DNA of 8,266 nucleotides from Bifidobacteriaceae bacterium. Lineage in GTDB: Bacteria > Actinomycetota > Actinomycetes > Actinomycetales > WQXJ01. Of the stretch, positions 6,117-8,266 are shown one piece after another. Where the stretch lies: assembly GCA_031266115.1 (NCBI GenBank), contig JAISBQ010000061.1, positions 1-8,266 on the forward strand, in the 5' to 3' direction. The position numbers and the translations under genes were made by a program. Numbering within the stretch: position 1 is the stretch's first letter; every line of letters starts with the position of its first letter. The notes under the pieces were generated by a model. That model did no database searches and had not been told where the DNA came from. It worked only from the letters and a program-made list of their open reading frames with translations.

Positions 6117-7073
6117 CTATGACGGACCCCATTGAATCTCGGGACCTTGGTAAGTGATTCCTTCGGCGGCGAGTGTATCGAGGATCCCTTGATACTGACG
6201 CTGCATGAACTCATTGATGATGGAAGAGAGCTGACCTATGCGTTCCCATTCATCGTCCGACGGGCTGTCGACGGCACCGGGGGTGGTGCCTTCGAACGAA
6301 ATAGTCGCCCCGACCACGCCATTGGCGGGACCGGTCTCTCGGCCATCCGCCAAGTCCCTGAACCGCTTCTCGTCGAGCGGCGGGCACGCCTCCAACACCT
6401 CCCGTACAGTGTCTTCGCTGGTATCCAAGGACAGCATCGCTGATGGCGCATTGGTCGTGCCGCCATCTACGACAGCCGGAGGCACATCAGCGAGATTCGG
6501 TAACCCATTCTCGCGAGCGCACGCGATCCAGTCGTTAGTCAAATCGACTTGAAGCTGCTTGACGGCATCTTCCTCCGCGGGATCGGGAAACATGACTGGA
6601 GGCGTATAGCCAGATTCCTCGACACAGGCCAGGTATTCGTCAGTTCGATCAGCTCCGCCAATCCACAGCAAAGGACGCCCCTCGCTATCGGCGGCTTCCC
6701 ACAACTCCTGAGCCTCGGGATCATCGGTCACCATACCCGACCCATCCTCCGCAACCAACGCCACGGGCCCCGCGGACCCGCCGAAATCGAACACGGCCTG
6801 CCCATCCGGCAAGTCGTCCACACGGGCTCCAATCGACTTGTCGAGTAAGCACTGGACCAACGCCTCCGTGCGTTCGTGTTGCGTGGCGGCCGGTACGGCG
6901 CTCAATGCCGCCGAATCGGCGGAGGCGCCGGCGCTGTCCTCGGCGGGGTCGGGAGACACCACCTGAGTAGCGAGGGTGGCGACGTCATCGTCCATCTCGG
7001 TGCAGCCGGCGAGGCTCACGAACGTCAGACCGGTCAGGACACCCCACCACGCCCCGCAGCGTGCTCGCGCCAT
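6117..7073 (-). CDS. Putative secreted lipoprotein with repeated Cys motif
   Basis: The 318-residue protein starts with a lipoprotein signal peptide: basic MARARC, hydrophobic GVLTGLTFVS, and lipobox LAGC with Cys24 as the lipidation site. The mature part starts with an acidic, Ala/Ser/Asp-rich linker (25-65) typical of exported actinobacterial lipoproteins. It has four further cysteines (75, 150, 185, 230). Two segments are alike, YLACVEESGYTPP (147-159) and WIACARENGLPNL (182-194), and QCLLDKSIGARV (74-85) is a weaker third copy, so a small internal repeat with paired cysteines is likely. The protein would sit on the outer face of the membrane. I do not recognise a named family. It lies 66 bp downstream of hipA on the same strand and converges on the small operon at 6038; no ribosome-binding site precedes its ATG. 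Confidence 0.85.
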   Translation of the reverse strand: MARARCGAWWGVLTGLTFVSLAGCTEMDDDVATLATQVVSPDPAEDSAGASADSAALSAVPAATQHERTEALVQCLLDKSIGARVDDLPDGQAVFDFGGSAGPVALVAEDGSGMVTDDPEAQELWEAADSEGRPLLWIGGADRTDEYLACVEESGYTPPVMFPDPAEEDAVKQLQVDLTNDWIACARENGLPNLADVPPAVVDGGTTNAPSAMLSLDTSEDTVREVLEACPPLDEKRFRDLADGRETGPANGVVGATISFEGTTPGAVDSPSDDEWERIGQLSSIINEFMQRQYQGILDTLAAEGITYQGPEIQWGPS

Positions 7074-7079
7074 CCGGCA

Positions 7080-7085
7080 AATCTA
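7080..7085 (-). promoter_or_regulatory. Possible -10 element of the lipoprotein gene
   Basis: On the minus strand TAGATT lies exactly six bases before the ATG at 7073, the same spacing as at the toxin-antitoxin-like operon, so the mRNA could be leaderless. I find no good -35 box at 16-18 bp (GAGGGC is there), which lowers confidence. It would separate this gene from hipA transcription. Confidence 0.3.
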
Positions 7086-7139
7086 TACCAGCAGCAGACA
7101 GAGCCCTCTCCGAGTGGGGTCGCGGACGTCGAGGTGTGG

Positions 7140-8266
7140 TCAGTGATCCCGGTCCGGTTTCAGCGCACGGCGGGGTTTGGTCATGGTGGTGTTGGCGTGG
7201 GCGAGGGTGCTCAAGAGCTGCTCGCGGACTTTGGCGGGGGCCCCGGCATAGATTTCGGGCGACAGTGCAAGGACCCGGTCAGCGGTGGTTGTTGCGATGA
7301 TGGTCACTCGGTCCGGGTCCAGGCCCGTGCGGCGAGCCAGTTTGCGCCAATGCGGAGGGCCGATTTCTGGGGACCGTTGGCCGCCGCCTATCGCCATGGC
7401 GAGTTTGCTGTCGAGCCAGGGCCAATACGCGGTGGGGATCGCGTCGTAGAGCGGGGTGAGCCAGATTCCGTGTGGGCGGATGAACAGGGAGTAGTTCTTG
7501 GCATGGGCGTCGGCGTTACCGATGGCAACGTTGAACGCCAACTGCCGGATGAAGGCGTAGGCGGTCGAATCGGTCGGGTCGAAGCGTCGCAACAGACCGA
7601 TGGCCTGGACCGCCGTGACGCCGTACTTCCTGCTGCGCGGCAGGCCCATCGCCTGCGCGAAGTCTTCGGTATGAATTCGAGCGAAGGGGAACGTCGCCGT
7701 GTCCCTGTCGAACCTTTCGACGATGTACGACGATTGGCCGAGAACCTCGATCGTGCCACCCCGAGAAGCAGTGACGCCAATGGCACGCGCCAACCGGAGA
7801 GTCGCCGCTTCGAGAATCTCGGCTTCGCGCAGATCGTCCGGCGCGGGTTTGAAGATGTGAGTCGATGGGAGGCCAGCGCTGGACCAGTACCAGTCCGAGT
7901 CAAGGCGCGCCAGCGCAAACTTGGCCTGTGCACCGGCGAGCGAGTACCTGCCTCGGCGGGCTTGCGGGTCGATCCACCGGTCGGGGTCCCGGCGCAGTTC
8001 ATGGATGCGGAAGGCGATCTCGTCGTCCGATGCCGGCACCAGGTCTCCCTCCGGCGCCGGCTCAGGCGGCACCTGCTCGGCGGACAGGACCAACCCTCCC
8101 GCCACATCTGCGCCCACCCGCGCGAGGAGGTCGAACACACTGGGTGAAGTCGCCCCCGTATCGAAGGCCATTCGGCGTCTCGTCCGGTCGTTGTCGGGCA
8201 GAAGATTGTCGAGGAACCGCAGCGGGGCAGCTTTGGCCCATCCGCCGGTGCGTGGGAGAGACAAGG
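7140..8266 (-). CDS. hipA: HipA-family serine/threonine kinase, C-terminal part (5' partial)
   Basis: The frame enters from the right edge and ends in TGA at 7142-7140, with at least 374 residues visible; E. coli HipA has 440, so roughly the first 50-70 are missing. The TTG at 8264 is internal. Counting from there, the order is RFLDNLLPDNDRTRRR (17-32, end of the N-terminal subdomain), RYSLAGAQAKFAL (106-118, nucleotide-binding loop), STHIFKP (134-140, lysine strand), AEILEAATLRLARAIGV, YIVERFDRD (180-188), IHTEDFAQAMG (197-207), the catalytic loop IGNADAHAKNYSL (248-260) with its catalytic Asp, and PLYDAIPTAYW (271-281), the metal-binding Asp equivalent. All kinase residues seem present. HipA proteins are toxins that phosphorylate targets such as GltX and are held in check by HipB, normally encoded just upstream, here outside the window. 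No hipB-like gene lies downstream. Confidence 0.93.
   Translation of the reverse strand, partial: LSLPRTGGWAKAAPLRFLDNLLPDNDRTRRRMAFDTGATSPSVFDLLARVGADVAGGLVLSAEQVPPEPAPEGDLVPASDDEIAFRIHELRRDPDRWIDPQARRGRYSLAGAQAKFALARLDSDWYWSSAGLPSTHIFKPAPDDLREAEILEAATLRLARAIGVTASRGGTIEVLGQSSYIVERFDRDTATFPFARIHTEDFAQAMGLPRSRKYGVTAVQAIGLLRRFDPTDSTAYAFIRQLAFNVAIGNADAHAKNYSLFIRPHGIWLTPLYDAIPTAYWPWLDSKLAMAIGGGQRSPEIGPPHWRKLARRTGLDPDRVTIIATTTADRVLALSPEIYAGAPAKVREQLLSTLAHANTTMTKPRRALKPDRDH

Noticed and set aside
6876..8147. Long plus-strand open frame of 423 codons
   Set aside because: It is antisense to hipA and to the lipoprotein signal region, spans both genes and their gap, and has no recognisable motif.

Overview
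The window is high-GC DNA with GTG starts, 4-bp gene overlaps and promoter-to-ATG spacings that suggest leaderless mRNAs. The protein types (an actinobacterial-style Lhr helicase, a HipA kinase, an IS21-type element) fit an actinobacterium; the genus cannot be told from this sequence.

Layout. Positions 2-2299 (+) hold the C-terminal 765 residues of an Lhr-type helicase, whose start lies left of the window. Just downstream and convergent, 2309-2405 (-) looks like the last ~30 residues of a broken ABC-transporter ATPase. Positions 2412-2695 hold no gene I recognise. Positions 2696-5221 form an IS21-family insertion sequence with 54-bp imperfect terminal inverted repeats. It carries, on the minus strand, a broken istA (one nonsense codon and two frameshifts), an intact istB and a small third gene. 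Each junction is a 4-bp GTGA overlap. The bases flanking the element (CGCCT and CGCAT) look like a decayed target duplication.

Positions 5518-6038 (+) carry two small overlapping genes that look like a toxin-antitoxin pair with the toxin first. Ahead of them is a promoter whose predicted transcription start is the A of the first ATG, and a perfect 7-bp inverted repeat overlapping the -35 box. Positions 6117-7073 (-) encode a secreted lipoprotein with a repeated Cys-containing motif. Positions 7140-8266 (-) encode the C-terminal 374+ residues of a HipA-family serine/threonine kinase that runs off the right edge.

How it fits together. Lhr is a chromosomal DNA-repair gene. Everything to its right looks accessory: a gene remnant, a decayed transposon, a small toxin-antitoxin-like operon and a HipA kinase. 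The most interesting material is the small coupled pair with its compact predicted control region, and the helix-turn-helix passenger gene inside the IS element.
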